Shown piece after piece: positions 7,791 to 15,459 of a stretch of DNA of 64,000 nt. The first letter of the stretch is position 1; each line of letters begins with the position of its first letter. Position numbers and translations under genes: made by a program. The stretch spans positions 372,001-436,000 of the forward strand of contig CBDDBN010000027.1 of the NCBI GenBank assembly GCA_965225735.1, given 5' to 3'. Under the pieces are notes generated by a model. That model was not told where the DNA came from and ran no database searches. It saw only the letters and a list, made by a program, of their open reading frames with translations. This DNA is from Denitrobaculum sp965225735. Lineage in GTDB: Bacteria > Pseudomonadota > Alphaproteobacteria > Kiloniellales > Kiloniellaceae.

Positions 7791-8783
7791 GTGTTTTCTG
7801 CCCGATTGCCAAATCTTCCTGGTCTCTTTTGCGCGGCGGCGACACTGCGTTTTCGTGGGGCCGACCTGAGCGGCACCGGCCTGGGCGAGTCGCGCGAGGA
7901 AGCCGAAGCTCGCCGGGATGCGGAACTCGCCGAGGGCAAGGCGCGGCTCCTCTTCTCGCAATCAGCGAACAGTGAATCTATCAGGCTGCAGGATACTTGC
8001 TCTGGTGAAGCATATCATCTGCCCGCCGCGCAGTTATTTGGCTGTCCCAGCCACTTGTCTTTCGCCCAGGGCATCGCAGCAAACCCAGATCACGAGACAG
8101 CGCTGCGGAACGCGATCCTGGAAGCCGTGGAGCGCTATGCGAGCCTGAACTGGTGGGCCGGAAAGCGCGCCGCGGCACAGCCTTCCCCCTCGGCAAACAG
8201 CATATTTCAGGAACTGCAAGAACGTTGGATGCGGAAAGAATCGCGCCGGACCGCTCTGCTCGACATCTCGCCTGACCTCGGTCTTCCGGTCTTCGTCGTC
8301 TGGTCCTGCCGCACGGACGGCAGGGATCTGTGTTTCGGAACCGCCTGCGGCAGGAGTGTTCGCGAAGCGCTGAGCGGCGCGTTGCGGGAGCTTTTTCAGA
8401 TGGAGTTCGGGCTGGACGTGGTACGCTACCGGCGGCGACACGGCGTGAAACTGGCCCGAAAGGAACGGCTTGTGCTTGCGCGCGCATCGCGATTGAAGAG
8501 AGAAAACTGCAAAGCACTTCTCACGCCCCATAGGGCTGGTACGGAAGCGACGGACGCAAGCGCTGGTGACCGCGCTGGCGACGTCGCCGAACATCTTGCT
8601 GACAAGGGTCTCCGTCTTTTCGCCGCCGAACTCCCGCGGCCCGACCCTCTTCACCAGGTCGTTCAGGTCGTGGCGCCAGATCTTCCCTTGCCTTCCCCGC
8701 GCAAGCCTGGAAACAGCGGAGAGACACCCTCTGCGATCCGATGTCGCGTCTCAGCGCCTTGGTCCGCCTGGGACCTCTACTAA
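7791..8783 (+). CDS. YcaO-domain protein
   Basis: This 330-residue protein shows the paired YcaO ATP-binding pattern. The first half is GTGLGESREEAEARRDAELAE (about residues 28-48). The second is FAQGIAANPD followed by E111 and E114 in AILEAVERYA, with E200 and Q203 in GALRELFQ. YcaO enzymes phosphorylate backbone amides to make azolines, thioamides or amidines in peptides, or act on RimO-type targets. It ends with VVQVVAPDLPLPSP and a short tail, shorter than typical 400-450-residue azoline-forming members, and no E1-like partner or TfuA is adjacent. The GTG start has a GAAGG unusually close (one base). The SARP regulator follows after seven bases. Family fairly secure; substrate unknown. 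Confidence 0.8.
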   Translation: MFSARLPNLPGLFCAAATLRFRGADLSGTGLGESREEAEARRDAELAEGKARLLFSQSANSESIRLQDTCSGEAYHLPAAQLFGCPSHLSFAQGIAANPDHETALRNAILEAVERYASLNWWAGKRAAAQPSPSANSIFQELQERWMRKESRRTALLDISPDLGLPVFVVWSCRTDGRDLCFGTACGRSVREALSGALRELFQMEFGLDVVRYRRRHGVKLARKERLVLARASRLKRENCKALLTPHRAGTEATDASAGDRAGDVAEHLADKGLRLFAAELPRPDPLHQVVQVVAPDLPLPSPRKPGNSGETPSAIRCRVSAPWSAWDLY

Positions 8784-8790
8784 AATCGCC

Positions 8791-10830
8791 ATGCTGGACG
8801 ATACCGACACCACAAGCCTTCACCTGACGCTGATCGACAGATTCAGCGTGTGCATCGATGGACGGGAACTGACGATCTCCTCGGCGCAAGCGCGCCTGGT
8901 CTTGGGATATCTTGCGCTATCGCCGAGCCAATCGGAAAGCCGCGTCAAGCTCGCCGCTATGATCTGGGAAGAAAGCGACGAGGAACGCGCCCGGCGAAAC
9001 CTGCGGCAACTGCTCTATGGTTTGCGCGCCGATCTTGCGTCGCATTGGGATGGCCTGCAGGCGGATCGTTCCACCCTCTCCCTACGCAGCGGCAGCTTCG
9101 GCTGTGACGTCGAGGACATCCTCACTCAACTGAGATCGGGAACGGTTCCCGATGCCGTCGCGAATAAGCCTGAGCTTCCCAATCGGCTGCTCTCCACGGT
9201 GCCTGAACAGGGCGAACTCTTCGCGAGCTGGCTGCACCTGAAGCGCAAGGAATTCGAGAACGAGCTCCAAGGCGGCCTCGAGCGTATTCTGGGCGGTGAC
9301 GACCGGGATCAGGCCGAGCGGGCGGCGCGCGGCATGCTCGGCCTCGACGCCTCCAACGAAAAGGCGGCACGCGCCCTGATCCGGCTCTACAGCGCGCGCG
9401 GTGACACGGGCCGGGCGCTGGGAGTCTATGCGAATCTCTGGGAGCATCTGGATGAGGTCTACGGCATGGAACCGGCCGCCCAGACCCAGGATCTGATCGT
9501 CGAGGTCAAATCAGGCAAGCTCTCTGCGCCCAGTCAGACGGAGTCTGCTCCTGAGCCGGAGCTTCAACCAACGCCGCAAGGTATACAGCGGGAACGTCGA
9601 GTGGCGGAACGGCGGCGCAACGACAGAAAGCCCACCGCCGAATCACGCGAAAAGCTAGAGATCGCGGTTCTGCCTGTCGCCGTCTCCGATCCCACAGGCG
9701 ATGCTCAAATGATCGGGGATCTCTTTCGGACCGAACTGATTTCCCGCATGGTCAGTTTCCGGGAAATCGACGTTATTGACGCCGCGATCAAGAGCGCGGA
9801 CACCGAATATCGGCTGCGGCTGACCATGGTGCCGGCCAGCGAACAATTGGCCCTGATCGCCACCCTCACCCGCTCGGCCGACGGCATGGTGATCTGGAGC
9901 GAACGTTTCGGTCATGTGGTTCAGCATTGGTGGGAGTATCAGGCCGACGTCGCGAGCCGGCTGGCAACCGCCTGCAGCCTTACACTCTCCAGAGCCCGCC
10001 TGTCGGAAATCAGGAGCCTCTCGACGGTTCAAGGCTCGATCAACAACTGGCTTATGGGACAAAAGCTGCTGGACGGCTTTCGTTCCGAAGACTGGGACGC
10101 GGCGGCGGACTGCTTCCTGAAGGCCATCGATCTCGACCCCAGTTTCTCCATGGCCTACAGCAGCCTCTCGCAGGTCCACAACATCCGTCATCTCGTACAT
10201 CCGGGCGTCACCTACCAGCGTGACGAGCTTTTGGAGAGCAAGCGCCTCGCCAATGCCGCCATCGCGCTGGATCCAACCGACAGCCGAGCACATCTCTGCC
10301 GGGCCTGGGCCAGCTTGTTGCTGGGTGAACACGCCCAAGCCTCCGCCAGCTTCGCGATCTCCCGGCAGTGCAACGCGAACGACCCCTGGACCATCATGTC
10401 CTCCGCCCTCGGCGCCGCCTTCAGCGGAGAGTTGCCTCTCGCGAACGAGCTGGCGACGCGCTTTCAGAACGAGGGCTGGACAAGCAATCTCTGGCTCTGG
10501 GGTTACTACGGCAACATCCGTTTTCTCTCCGGTGACGACCAAGGCTGCGTGGCCGCGATCGACAATGCCGGCGACAGCATCATGAACCTGCCGGCCTGGA
10601 AGGCGGCCTCTCTCTGGCACCTGGGCGAACACGCTGCGGCGGCCGAAGCCTGGAGCGCCTTCGAGGCCGCCGCCCGCAAACGCTGGTCACTTCAGGAAGA
10701 ACCCAGCAGCGAGCGCATTCTCGCCTGGTTCCTCAGCTGCTTCCCGATCCGCCTGCGCGAAGCGCGGGAACGCCTGAGCGAAGGCGCCACCCAGGCAGCC
10801 GAGGCCTACCTGCACTGCCCGCAGACATAG
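8791..10830 (+). CDS. SARP/BTAD transcriptional regulator with TolB-like and TPR regions
   Basis: A 679-residue regulator. Residues about 8-85 form an OmpR/SARP-type winged helix (LHLTLIDRFSVCIDGRELTIS then RVKLAAMIWEE and NLRQLLYGLR). About 100-230 is the bacterial transcriptional activation domain (ARALIRLYSARGDTGRALGVY). A charged linker follows, then a TolB-N-like segment (IAVLPVAVSDPTGDAQMIGDLF) as in CadC/adenylate-cyclase-type proteins, and a C-terminal TPR array with DLDPSFSMAYSSLSQVHN. SARPs activate secondary-metabolite clusters in actinobacteria; proteobacterial ones are less known. The ATG at 8791 is seven bases after the YcaO stop, suggesting one transcript. Its last 25 bases overlap the convergent downstream gene. 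Confidence 0.85.
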   Translation: MLDDTDTTSLHLTLIDRFSVCIDGRELTISSAQARLVLGYLALSPSQSESRVKLAAMIWEESDEERARRNLRQLLYGLRADLASHWDGLQADRSTLSLRSGSFGCDVEDILTQLRSGTVPDAVANKPELPNRLLSTVPEQGELFASWLHLKRKEFENELQGGLERILGGDDRDQAERAARGMLGLDASNEKAARALIRLYSARGDTGRALGVYANLWEHLDEVYGMEPAAQTQDLIVEVKSGKLSAPSQTESAPEPELQPTPQGIQRERRVAERRRNDRKPTAESREKLEIAVLPVAVSDPTGDAQMIGDLFRTELISRMVSFREIDVIDAAIKSADTEYRLRLTMVPASEQLALIATLTRSADGMVIWSERFGHVVQHWWEYQADVASRLATACSLTLSRARLSEIRSLSTVQGSINNWLMGQKLLDGFRSEDWDAAADCFLKAIDLDPSFSMAYSSLSQVHNIRHLVHPGVTYQRDELLESKRLANAAIALDPTDSRAHLCRAWASLLLGEHAQASASFAISRQCNANDPWTIMSSALGAAFSGELPLANELATRFQNEGWTSNLWLWGYYGNIRFLSGDDQGCVAAIDNAGDSIMNLPAWKAASLWHLGEHAAAAEAWSAFEAAARKRWSLQEEPSSERILAWFLSCFPIRLREARERLSEGATQAAEAYLHCPQT

Positions 10831-11315
10831 GACGCCATGTAAGGATCCAGGAAAGATGCGAAGGGATCTTCGCCCAGGGTAACGTCGTAAGTGGCGGGAC
10901 CGTCGTCCTCGATGGCCGGGGTTATGGGATTGGCGCCGAGATCGGGATCCGCCGGATCGATTTCTGTATAGAGGGTCGCCATGCGCAGCTGCAGCGGACC
11001 GTCATGTTCCTGCAGGTGGCGGATCATCTCCGCTTCGGGCAGAAGGATCGAGAAGCGCTCCGGCTGCCGCAGGATCAGTTCCACCTCGGCGACACCGTCA
11101 CGGATGATGTAGTCCCCGTCATCCCGATCCGGCCGGCCTTCCTTGAGCCCGGCAGCATTTAAAGCCTCTCTGAAGCCGTCGATATAGAAAACGCAGCGGC
11201 GCGCATCCTCGACTGTGTGCTGCGGGCGCGCATCCGGATCGATCGTCCACTGCCTGATCAGACTGCCAAGAACCCCCATCGCCTTCTTGGTCCGCAGGGT
11301 GACTGGATTTTCCAT
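10806..11315 (-). CDS. unknown 169-residue protein with C-terminal CGQC
   Basis: A soluble, acidic protein with no signal peptide or membrane segment, starting MENPVTLRTKKAMGVLGSL behind a perfect AAGGAG site. It has no Cys except one mid-protein (RRCVFYIDG) and a CxxC at the very end (YVCGQCR). The 3' end overlaps the SARP gene by 25 bases on the opposite strand. Proximity to YcaO makes a leader-plus-C-terminal-core arrangement conceivable, but it is long for a RiPP precursor and much of it looks like a folded domain. A metal site or redox tail is equally possible. Family not recognised. Confidence 0.6.
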   Translation of the reverse strand: MENPVTLRTKKAMGVLGSLIRQWTIDPDARPQHTVEDARRCVFYIDGFREALNAAGLKEGRPDRDDGDYIIRDGVAEVELILRQPERFSILLPEAEMIRHLQEHDGPLQLRMATLYTEIDPADPDLGANPITPAIEDDGPATYDVTLGEDPFASFLDPYMASYVCGQCR

Positions 11316-11556
11316 AACCGGCTCCTTTCACGAGGTCGCAAGTAAGCACGCCGAAGTCTGCACTCTATCAAGAAGAGGTTCCGGCCGACAGCCGCCAGCG
11401 GCACCGCATGACGCGGCAATGACGCTGGAATGACGCTCCCACCTACGCGCCGGTGTTTCGCTGCTACTCGCATTCGCCGGGAAGCCTTTCCGGGGAAGCA
11501 GCCAAGACAGGCGTTCCGCCGAAGCGGTCCGCCGATTTTCAGGAAAGGAAGACATC

Positions 11557-11988
11557 ATGTTCAATTCGGATTTCGTCTGGCTCAACTTCGACAATGAGTT
11601 CAACAGCCCAAACGAAGAAGCGACCCGGATCTTTTTCGTGGACGAGGAACCCGCTGCCGCGCACCCGAAGGGGCAAGGCATTACCTCCGAGGGATACATC
11701 CTGATTCAGGCCGAGGATGTCGGCGACGGCACCGATGCGGGTGAGGAAACCACCCATCGGATCCTGATCAACGGCCAGCACCTGCCCTCCTTCGACATGG
11801 TCGCGGCACAGGGCTGGAACCTCTGGATGGACCGCATTCCCAAGGACTTCCTGAAGAAGGGCGAAAACAGGCTGACGATTCGCCGTCGCACGGGCGACTG
11901 CTTCCGCGTGGCCAATGTCGTCGTCCAGTGGCGCGAGCATCGCGGCACCGCCGATCTGGGATTCACCGACCATCGCGCGGCCGAGTAA
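11557..11988 (+). CDS. unknown 143-residue beta-sandwich-like protein
   Basis: A cytosolic 143-residue protein with no signal peptide. The pattern HRILINGQHLPSFD ... WNLWMDRIPKDFLKKGENRLTIRRR resembles the jelly-roll sandwich domains of glycoside hydrolases and lectins, where 'LKKGENxLxIR' is a common edge strand. No catalytic residues are evident. A GGAAAG site precedes the ATG. It is the first plus-strand gene after the convergent 169-residue gene and is followed 36 bases later by the cysteine-rich secreted protein. Confidence 0.6.
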   Translation: MFNSDFVWLNFDNEFNSPNEEATRIFFVDEEPAAAHPKGQGITSEGYILIQAEDVGDGTDAGEETTHRILINGQHLPSFDMVAAQGWNLWMDRIPKDFLKKGENRLTIRRRTGDCFRVANVVVQWREHRGTADLGFTDHRAAE

Positions 11989-12024
11989 TCGAAAGCCCAG
12001 CGCGCGTTTAGAGAGGATAGAACC

Positions 12025-12357
12025 ATGATGACTGTCACGCCCCTGGCCAAGAGCCTGATCTTCGTCGTTCTGCTCACCCATGCAGCGCCCTGGAAAACGG
12101 CGCCTGCGCAGGAGGCACGGCAGTATCAGGCCTCTCCGGAACTCCAGCGTGTCCTTAAGCGCATTTCACCGCAACGCGGGCGCCTGGTGCCTCAGGGCGC
12201 GAAGTTCCAGGCACGCGGCCGAAGCGATCCGCTGACCTGCTGCACGCATTGGAACTCTTCGACCGGCGGAACCGGCTGCGCCACCTACGACGACAGCGAA
12301 GGTTCCTGCCCGAAAGACACCTTCCAGGTGGATTGCGGGGAAGACGGCTGCTGGTAG
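12025..12357 (+). CDS. small secreted cysteine-rich protein
   Basis: A 110-residue product with an N-terminal Sec signal (about residues 1-29, ending TAPAQE) and a basic proline-containing linker. The C-terminal 40 residues are rich in Cys, Ser, Thr and Gly, with six cysteines: a CC pair, then GGTGC, EGSC, VDC and DGC just before the terminal Trp. Six Cys behind a Sec signal suggest three disulfides in an extracytoplasmic mini-domain. In a YcaO neighbourhood the Cys/Ser/Thr-rich tail also resembles an azole-type precursor core. ATG at 12025 or 12028 follows GAGAGG. A strong hairpin terminator follows the stop. Confidence 0.6.
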   Translation: MMTVTPLAKSLIFVVLLTHAAPWKTAPAQEARQYQASPELQRVLKRISPQRGRLVPQGAKFQARGRSDPLTCCTHWNSSTGGTGCATYDDSEGSCPKDTFQVDCGEDGCW

Positions 12358-12383
12358 CTGGCTGATCTGCCGGCAGTTGCCGG

Positions 12384-12417
12384 GTGGCGGGCCCGCAGAC
12401 GCCGAAGGGCCCGCCAC
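12384..12417 (+). terminator. rho-independent terminator after the Cys-rich gene
   Basis: GTGGCGGGCCC (12384-12394) and GGGCCCGCCAC (12407-12417) form an 11-bp perfect stem with a 12-base loop, followed by TCTTTA. It separates the Cys-rich gene from the lipoprotein gene. Confidence 0.65.
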
Positions 12418-12452
12418 TCTTTACCAGAGATCCCTGAAAGAGGAGAATCCCC

Positions 12453-13124
12453 ATGCGCAACGTTAAAACCCTACTCGCAGCTTGCGTCCTTCTCGGCACG
12501 CTGGCGAGCTGCACCGAAATCCTGAACACCCACTCCAGCGGCGATGGACCGGACGGTCCGGGACCGATTCCCGGTGCGCCGGGCGGCGACTCTGTCAGTG
12601 CCGCAGGTCCCGTGATCTTCAATGGCGGCAATATCCAGCTGCCTGCCAACGGCACTTCACCGACCTTCGTTGACCTGATCGTCGGTGGCCATCCGCATAA
12701 TACCAGCGAATATGCGATCAGTTTTTCGGGCGTGAAACTCACCGTGACCAACACACCGGTCATTGCGATCGACGCACTTAACGACGATGAGGACGTGGCC
12801 TGCGGGGTGGAGATCGCGGGCGGTAACTTCCGCTTGGTCAGCGGTATCGGCAGCCCCATCGTCGGCACCTATACCGGCGCTGCGGACGAACACCGCGTCT
12901 TCCTGCGCATCGATCTGGCCAGCGGGCGCTGCTTCCTGCGCATTGAACAGGTGGCGCAGGGAACCGATGGCCCGCCGGTTCAGCCGGTGATCACCGCCGA
13001 CGGCCCCGTGATCGCGGACGCGTTCGGAGAGCTGGACCGCTTGCGCGTCGCCTGGGAGGCCATCTTGCCGAACGACGCAACCAACTATTTTCTCGGACCG
13101 ACGGTCATCTCCAAACGGAACTGA
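12453..13124 (+). CDS. putative lipoprotein of unknown function
   Basis: A 223-residue protein with a lipoprotein signal peptide. The hydrophobic stretch LLAACVLLGTLASC places the lipobox L-A-S-C at residues 17-20, so Cys20 is predicted to be lipidated. A Gly/Pro-rich flexible spacer (DGPDGPGPIPGAPGG) follows, then a beta-rich domain with two cysteines (VACGVEIAGG and GRCFLRIEQ). RBS AGAGGAG precedes the ATG. It closes the YcaO/SARP island on the plus strand and is separated from the Cys-rich gene by a terminator, so it probably has its own promoter. No family recognised. Confidence 0.65.
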   Translation: MRNVKTLLAACVLLGTLASCTEILNTHSSGDGPDGPGPIPGAPGGDSVSAAGPVIFNGGNIQLPANGTSPTFVDLIVGGHPHNTSEYAISFSGVKLTVTNTPVIAIDALNDDEDVACGVEIAGGNFRLVSGIGSPIVGTYTGAADEHRVFLRIDLASGRCFLRIEQVAQGTDGPPVQPVITADGPVIADAFGELDRLRVAWEAILPNDATNYFLGPTVISKRN

Positions 13125-13133
13125 TCTCTGCGC

Positions 13134-13163
13134 ATGCAGCCGGTTCGAAAGCGCCGGCTGCAT
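13134..13163. terminator. hairpin between convergent genes
   Basis: ATGCAGCCGG (13134-13143) pairs perfectly with CCGGCTGCAT (13154-13163) around a 10-base loop. It lies between the ends of the plus-strand lipoprotein and the minus-strand kinase. T-tracts are weak on both sides, so termination efficiency is uncertain. Confidence 0.45.
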
Positions 13164-13172
13164 TACCGCAGC

Positions 13173-13682
13173 TTACGAGCGGGCCGCCACCAGCGCGGCA
13201 TAGATCCGGGCCACCGACAAATCGGTTTCTTCCGTCGCCGTATCGATGACCATATCGGCAGAGGTCCAGGTCTCGTACTCGCGCTCCTGCACCTCCTGCC
13301 AGCTTGGCGTATGCAAGCCGGGGATATCGGCGCACCGCATCTCGATACGGCGACGATGCTCGGCCACATCCGAACAGACCACCTCGATTTCAATGGCTTT
13401 CGCTTCTGATCGCGTTGCAACCTCTCGCCAATCGCTACGGGTCAAAGCGATGGGATTGACGGAATCGGCGATCACTGTACCGCCGAGCCTCAGGTTGTCT
13501 TCGGCGAGCGCGTAAGCAACGCGATAGCCGCTGTCGTCCATCGCGACCGGACCGGCAGAAGAATTTTTGATCGCCTGTTCGATGCTATCGATCCGCAGGT
13601 GAACGGCCGAAAGCCGGCGCGCCAGCTCGCTCGAGAGAGTCGTCTTACCGCTCCCCGGCAGACCTCCGAATATGATCAGCAA
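13173..13682 (-). CDS. P-loop kinase-like AAA ATPase
   Basis: A 169-residue single-domain nucleotide kinase-like protein. The Walker A loop GGLPGSGKTTLS begins at residue 6. LRIDSIEQAIK follows, then TVIADSVNPIALTRSDW (Walker B/lid side) and a C-terminal ADMVIDTA block, the pattern of the AAA_33 zeta-toxin/gluconate-kinase-like group. The start is taken as TTG at 13682 because it sits directly before the first beta strand (LLIIFGG) and has a GGGGGGA site about 8 bases upstream. A longer upstream frame would have to run through the MarR gene. Substrate unknown. Confidence 0.78.
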   Translation of the reverse strand: MLIIFGGLPGSGKTTLSSELARRLSAVHLRIDSIEQAIKNSSAGPVAMDDSGYRVAYALAEDNLRLGGTVIADSVNPIALTRSDWREVATRSEAKAIEIEVVCSDVAEHRRRIEMRCADIPGLHTPSWQEVQEREYETWTSADMVIDTATEETDLSVARIYAALVAARS

Positions 13683-13708
13683 GAGCCTGTCCCCCCAAAC
13701 GCAGTTCT

Positions 13709-14155
13709 CTAAGTCTGTTCGGGCAGGAGCTTCCCAAGCAACCGGCCCAAAGTCACGGCTTCCTTTTCCGTCAGCCGCTCGCCAACCGCCTCCTTCAGCG
13801 CAGGCGCGTAAACCTGCCACATCCTGTGGCGCAGCTGCCGCCCCTCTTTGGTCAGAAGAATAAGCTGTCCCCGTCCATCCTCTGCGCAAGGCCGCCGTTC
13901 CAGGTATCCTGCCTTCGCCATGCGCTCCAGCAGGCGTGAAAGCCCGTATTGCGGCACAAGCAGTTCGCGCTCCAATTCGAAAGGACGCATGCCGCCAGCT
14001 TCGCCGCGCTCCAGTTCCCAGAGCACATCGTACCAGGCGAGCGGCGGAAAACCGCCGTCCTTGAAAGCCTGCTCCACTTGCGAATGCGCCGCGTGCTGCG
14101 CCTTCATCAGGCGCACCCATGCTGTGACCGCGGCATCGTTCAGGATTTCCGTCAT
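13709..14155 (-). CDS. MarR-family transcriptional regulator
   Basis: A 148-residue winged-helix repressor of the MarR family. The HTH/wing region is visible as PFELERELLVPQYGLSRLLERMAKAGYLERRPCAEDGRGQLILLT (given here only as its boundaries, about residues 58-102), with the conserved DGR wing tip. It is divergent from DoxX and GST genes, and the intergenic region carries three near-identical palindromes, so it very likely represses that operon and itself. A Cys in the wing (RRPCAEDGR) could be a redox or electrophile sensor. Confidence 0.92.
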   Translation of the reverse strand: MTEILNDAAVTAWVRLMKAQHAAHSQVEQAFKDGGFPPLAWYDVLWELERGEAGGMRPFELERELLVPQYGLSRLLERMAKAGYLERRPCAEDGRGQLILLTKEGRQLRHRMWQVYAPALKEAVGERLTEKEAVTLGRLLGKLLPEQT

Positions 14156-14175
14156 GGGTCATTGATGCCAGATTC

Positions 14176-14235
14176 ATGCAACTGCATCAAGCTTGACTCT
14201 TAGATGCAAACGCATATATCTACATGCAATTGCAT
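14176..14235. promoter_or_regulatory. three MarR-type operator boxes
   Basis: Three copies of a 12-bp palindrome ATGCAANTGCAT lie between the divergent MarR and DoxX starts: ATGCAACTGCAT (14176-14187), ATGCAAACGCAT (14204-14215) and ATGCAATTGCAT (14224-14235). The third is a perfect palindrome and ends 16 bases before the DoxX ATG. They are probably binding sites of the adjacent MarR protein. Confidence 0.75.
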
Positions 14236-14251
14236 TAAAATGGAGATTCAG

Positions 14252-14680
14252 ATGACCCAACAGGACCTCACAGCGCTGGCGGGCTTCCTGCTTCGTGTCG
14301 CGCTCGGCGCGATGTTTCTGGCGCACAGTCTCTTGCTGAAATACTTCATCTTCACCTTGCCGGGGACGGCGCAGTTCTTTCAGTCGATCGGCCTGCCCGG
14401 CTGGTTCGCGTATTTTGTCTTCTTCGCTGAGGCGATCGGCGGGCTGCTGCTCATTTTCGGCGTCCAGGCCCGCTGGGTCGCCCTCGCCCTGCTGCCGATT
14501 CTCGCGGGCGCGACCTGGGCGCATTGGGGCAACGGCTGGATGTTCGGCTACGAAAACGGCGGCTGGGAATATCCGCTCTATCTGACCCTGCTGGCCTTCG
14601 TTCAGTTTCTGCTGGGCGACGGCGCCTACGCGCTTAAGCCATCCGCGGCCATTCCCAGCCTCAAACCCGCACAGGCATAG
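14252..14680 (+). CDS. DoxX-family membrane protein
   Basis: A 142-residue inner-membrane protein with four hydrophobic helices (about residues 8-30, 50-70, 75-92 and 110-130). It carries the DoxX marks LLRVALGAMFLAHSLLLK at the start, PGWFAYFVFFAEAIGGLLLIFG in the middle and GWEYPLYLTLLAFVQFLLGDGAYAL at the end. DoxX proteins often accompany thiol or detoxification genes. ATG 14252 is preferred over ATG 14240 because GGAG lies 7 bases before it. It is the first gene of the MarR-controlled operon; the GST gene follows after 16 bases. Confidence 0.88.
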   Translation: MTQQDLTALAGFLLRVALGAMFLAHSLLLKYFIFTLPGTAQFFQSIGLPGWFAYFVFFAEAIGGLLLIFGVQARWVALALLPILAGATWAHWGNGWMFGYENGGWEYPLYLTLLAFVQFLLGDGAYALKPSAAIPSLKPAQA

Positions 14681-14696
14681 ACGAATGGAAGGTCAC

Positions 14697-15359
14697 ATGT
14701 CCAAGTCCCTGACCCTGGTCAGTCACCCCCTCTGTCCCTACGTCCAGCGCGCGGTGATCGCACTGACCGAAAAGAAGGTGCCCTTTGACCGGATCGACGT
14801 GGATCTCGCCAACAAGCCGGACTGGTTTCTGGCGCTGTCGCCACTCGGGAAGACACCGCTGTTGAAGGTCGGCGATACGCCGGTCTTTGAGTCCGCCGTG
14901 ATCCTGGAATACCTGGAAGACAGCCAGCCGAACCCGTTGCACCCCGCGGACCCGCTAAAGCGCGCGGAGCATCGGGCCTGGATCGAGTTCAGCTCCTCCC
15001 TGCTGAACGATATCTGGGGTTTTTATGCGGCCACCGATGCTGTCAGCTTCAACGCGAAAGTCGAGGCCCTGCAAACTAAGTTTGCGCGCCTCGAGGAACG
15101 GCTGGGCGCCGGCCCCTATTTCGACAGCGCGGCGTTCTCACTGGTCGATGCCGCCTTCGGGCCGGTCTTTCGCTACTTCGACATCTTCGACCGGATTGCC
15201 GATTTCGGTATCCTGGGCAGCCAACCGAAGCTCGCGGCCTGGCGCGCAGAGCTGTCAGCCCGTCCATCGATCGCCAACGCGGTTTCTCTCGATTATCCAG
15301 CGCGGCTTTGGGAGTTCCTGGAGCGGCGGAACTCGCACCTCTCCGGATTGATGGCGTAG
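14697..15359 (+). CDS. glutathione S-transferase
   Basis: A 220-residue soluble GST. The N-terminal thioredoxin fold carries SHPLCPYVQRAVIAL, where the CPYV motif places the catalytic Cys near residue 12 as in beta/omega-type enzymes. The glutathione-binding PLGKTPLLKVGDTPVFESAVILEYL follows, then an all-helical C-terminal domain. ATG 14697 has GGAAGG 5-10 bases upstream, which favours it over ATG 14685. Cotranscribed with DoxX under the three MarR boxes, it probably conjugates or reduces an electrophile sensed by that repressor. Confidence 0.93.
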   Translation: MSKSLTLVSHPLCPYVQRAVIALTEKKVPFDRIDVDLANKPDWFLALSPLGKTPLLKVGDTPVFESAVILEYLEDSQPNPLHPADPLKRAEHRAWIEFSSSLLNDIWGFYAATDAVSFNAKVEALQTKFARLEERLGAGPYFDSAAFSLVDAAFGPVFRYFDIFDRIADFGILGSQPKLAAWRAELSARPSIANAVSLDYPARLWEFLERRNSHLSGLMA

Positions 15360-15459
15360 GCGGCGTAGCAGCAGGCGCCGTTTCCTACTGGACAAAGCCT
15401 GCACGCCTCCCGTAATCGTCTGACGCACGCAAAGTCTCATCCAGGAAGGATAAGCAGCC

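Noticed and set aside
8566..8790. N-terminal extension of the SARP gene by 75 codons
   Set aside because: It lies inside the YcaO gene in another frame; the winged helix begins just after ATG 8791.
13683..14177. N-terminal extension of the P-loop kinase frame through the MarR gene
   Set aside because: The extra 165 residues are antisense-frame or out-of-frame MarR coding sequence with no similarity; the Walker A strand begins at the TTG at 13682.
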